The notes under the pieces are model-generated. The model had not been told where the DNA came from. It worked only from the letters and a program-made list of their open reading frames with translations, and did not search any database. Both the position numbers and the translations under genes were made by a program. Shown here piece by piece: positions 61,567-64,000 of a stretch of DNA of 64,000 nucleotides (within the stretch, counting starts at the first letter, position 1; every line of letters starts with the position of its first letter). The stretch covers positions 21,731,911-21,795,910 of the forward strand of contig CM037843.1 of assembly GCA_021234535.1 (NCBI GenBank), given 5' to 3'. Source of the stretch: Stichopus chloronotus (lineage: Eukaryota > Echinodermata > Holothuroidea > Aspidochirotida > Stichopodidae).

Positions 61567-63837
61567 GTAAGTACCAGTATTAAGAAAGACAATAGATCTA
61601 TTCTTTGCAGTGATTTAGTTTTCCTGTTTTTGTGTACTTGGGAGCAGGTTGGAATCTCTCTCTTGTCTTGGTGTCTCCATGGTGTGTTGAAGTTGTATGT
61701 TGTGTTTAAAGTCTTCATTAAGGTAGCCTGTTGTTGACCTTTACGTGATGTACTGTAATCTGCCGTCAGTGTTCTCATGAGAGGTTTCAGGTCCGGGACA
61801 GGGTGAAAACTCGGTCCCGAGTGAAACTTATCCTGTAAAAATTAAAAAAAAAAAAATTCACTCCACCTGCAAAGGCTTTCTCGGCCTGAGACAGAAGTTG
61901 ACCTATAGGCCAGTTTTGTGTTGGGCGGTACCAGGTAAAATCAGTACCGCTGTTCTTGGCACATCAGCGCCGGTATTTACCGAAGTACCGGTACTGACCG
62001 CATGTTCAAAGTGATAAAAACAGGAGATGCTGTGTGCTGTATTATAAGGTGGAAGTAATGCAGTAATGCAGTAACTTGTATCCAGGTCTTCAAGTAAATG
62101 CATTAACGAAAAAAAGCACAAAACGGCGAGAAAAACATTTTGTGTAGCTTCAGCAGGGTTTGAGAGCAGTAACTGTACACAGAAACTAAATCGACCACCA
62201 AAGTTTTGCTGATGCGATCATGTGTCACCATACCCACTCGCCATTTGCGGCCTAGAAATTCAATGACAAGTCGACACTCAGGGATAAATTCTTAAGTCAG
62301 GTGATTATTACTAACTGTATATTACTCACAAATTATTTGTCACATAAAATTGTCGAAAAGTCCTGTTTCACTGAAACTTTCTCCAAAAATACAAACAAAT
62401 TCTATGCCACTGCAGCTTATATACACAAACAATGTAACTTTCATAATACAAGGTCTATGGGTCATTCAACACACGCTACTGTATGTTCACAGAACAGTAC
62501 TTCGTCGCTCAAATCGAGCGAATCAATGTACTATTTCAATGGGAAAATTTCACATGTTGTTCGCCCCCTCATTTCCAGGCTGTCTATTCCCTGCTCCGAA
62601 GACCCCAATGTAGAATGACTGCCAGCCTTGGAGTGAATGATACTGTGTACAAGTTCATAGATCAAGTTGTTGACCTTCCTGCAATTTTTCGACTGCCAAT
62701 CATAAGTTTATAATGCAAGAGGCAGGCAGAACTTATGTTCATAATTAGATGCACGGCCAGGAACATTGCTTATAATCATGCATTGCAGAAATTCCAGTCC
62801 AACTTATGCATTTATAAGTGAATGAAAATTTCATTATTAATGAAGTCATTTCGAAGCTATTTAAGTGTTCCTGTTTGTCGCAATCCATGGCAGGATTAGC
62901 GCAGGTTATTTTTTCTTCCACTTGAGTGGTAAAGCCCTGCAAAACTCGTAGTGCATAACCGCTGCAGTCTGTGGTTTCAACAGGCCTGGCTGCCTTTTGT
63001 TGTAGGTTTGCCAGTTTGGCATTTAAAATGCCTAAATGGGCAAATCTGGTGTTTTTTGGTTTTGATGTAGGTTGAGATAGTTAAAGTTAACATTTTAAAA
63101 CACAAAATTGCTCATAACTAGAAAACAGAAGGAGATACAGATTTTTCCTTTCATCACGGGGATTTCAGAAAGTATTTTGAGTATGATCTTTCCATCTTTG
63201 CAATTTCTGTGTTAGTCGGAGTTAATCTGACAGTTACGATGCTGTGTACCAGTTCCACAAAATTCTCTTACAACACATTTCTGATGTAAAATTTTTGACT
63301 GGGATTGTCCTAAATGGCTCATCAGGGGTAGTTAACATGGTTTAAAATAGACCGATCAAAAGCAGTTCAGCCATTATATGGTCACTGGCGTTGTGCTCAA
63401 ATACCGTAAAAAGCAATTTTCAAACATTTAAAACTGTTTGTTTCCATTTTTTTTAATTTAAAACAACCTGATTTCTGTAAAGTTAAGCCTACTGTATGTG
63501 GCATGTTTGAGCATCTACAGCCTGCATGGGATAATAAATATCATGTGTATCCCCAACGGCAACTGATAGTCACAATCCATCTCAAGGTGATAAAAAAATA
63601 TCTTGAATAACACGAAGGGTGGCTGCAGAAAAACCAGCTTATCTTTGTTTTTTTTTTGTTTTTTCTTTTTGTTTGCGCCATTATTGTTGTCATTAAGTGA
63701 TACAGACACAGTTAAAATCAGAAAATAGGGAATGGGGCTTGCCGCTAGGTAGGATATTGAGCAAAGGGTTTCAAACAAATACGTTCGACAATAGAGAAAA
63801 AAGAAAAGAAAAAACAACACATGGCAAAAGCATTACC
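61567..63837. other. C1orf198-like intron or 3' flank
   Basis: No final exon recognised. It holds a second copy of the TTGGGCGGTA repeat (61921-62010). Other frames, for example 62301-62618, have no support. Confidence 0.45.
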
Positions 63838-63900
63838 GACTGAGGGTCAAACCTGTGACATCAACATTGCAGACCTACTGGAGTAACTGAATGAGCCACT
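63838..63900 (-). repeat. tRNA-like SINE head or tRNA relic
   Basis: On the minus strand GTGGCTCATTCAGTTACTCC resembles a Pol III A box, and GGTTTGACCC resembles a B box, about 30 nt apart. Stems do not fold into a convincing functional tRNA, so a tRNA-derived SINE fragment is the better reading. Confidence 0.4.
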
Positions 63901-64000
63901 TTGCATTTAGATGATTACAAGGGGTCAAAGAAATATACAAAGATGAGCTTCCAGGAGGCCCGCAAAAAAATAAAAAAGGCCACTGGATCAATTAAACCTA

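Overview
The window is AT-rich animal nuclear DNA. It shows short coding exons with GT-AG introns, long intergenic stretches, many small inverted-repeat elements, microsatellites and homopolymer runs, and nothing bacterial. Two of its three genes belong to animal families (isthmin/AMOP and C1orf198/DUF4706). The octamer TAGGCCTA occurs at least nine times. My best guess is a marine deuterostome, most likely an echinoderm; this is inference, not proof.

Layout. 1-6.7 kb: no gene; a paired RFX-like X-box, part of a ~145-bp tandem repeat family, another degenerate tandem repeat and hAT-like fragments. 6.73-13.45 kb (+): a complete three-exon F-box/leucine-rich-repeat gene (predicted 647 aa), with introns holding two copies of a ~256-bp inverted-repeat element and a large block of the ~145-bp repeat. 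13.5-28.5 kb: no recognisable gene; a two-block minisatellite built on TGATATCA, two large fold-back elements, and the cleanest 145-bp array (22.6-23.3 kb). 28.58-39.21 kb (-): a four-exon isthmin-like gene (predicted 449 aa; signal peptide, basic/acidic linker, AMOP domain). The thrombospondin type-1 domain normal for isthmins was not found, and the exons join in phase without it. 39.2-53.7 kb: no confirmed gene; a long (AT)n tract, hAT-like fragments, a ~120-bp tandem repeat and two candidate minus-strand exons. 53.68 kb to beyond 61.57 kb (+): a C1orf198/DUF4706 gene, four coding exons visible; the last exon appears to lie past the window. A tRNA-like SINE head lies near 63.85 kb.

The three genes show no sign of acting together: they are ordinary neighbours (an E3-ligase adaptor, a secreted AMOP protein, and an uncharacterised intracellular protein). 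The most interesting non-genic signal is the ~145-bp repeat. Its units carry AGGTCA half-sites in DR1 and DR4 spacing (nuclear-receptor type), and two of its four loci start with the same hairpin and GT tract. No reverse transcriptase, transposase, CRISPR or defence system was seen. Exon borders were worked out by hand from splice signals and reading phase; no database search was possible.
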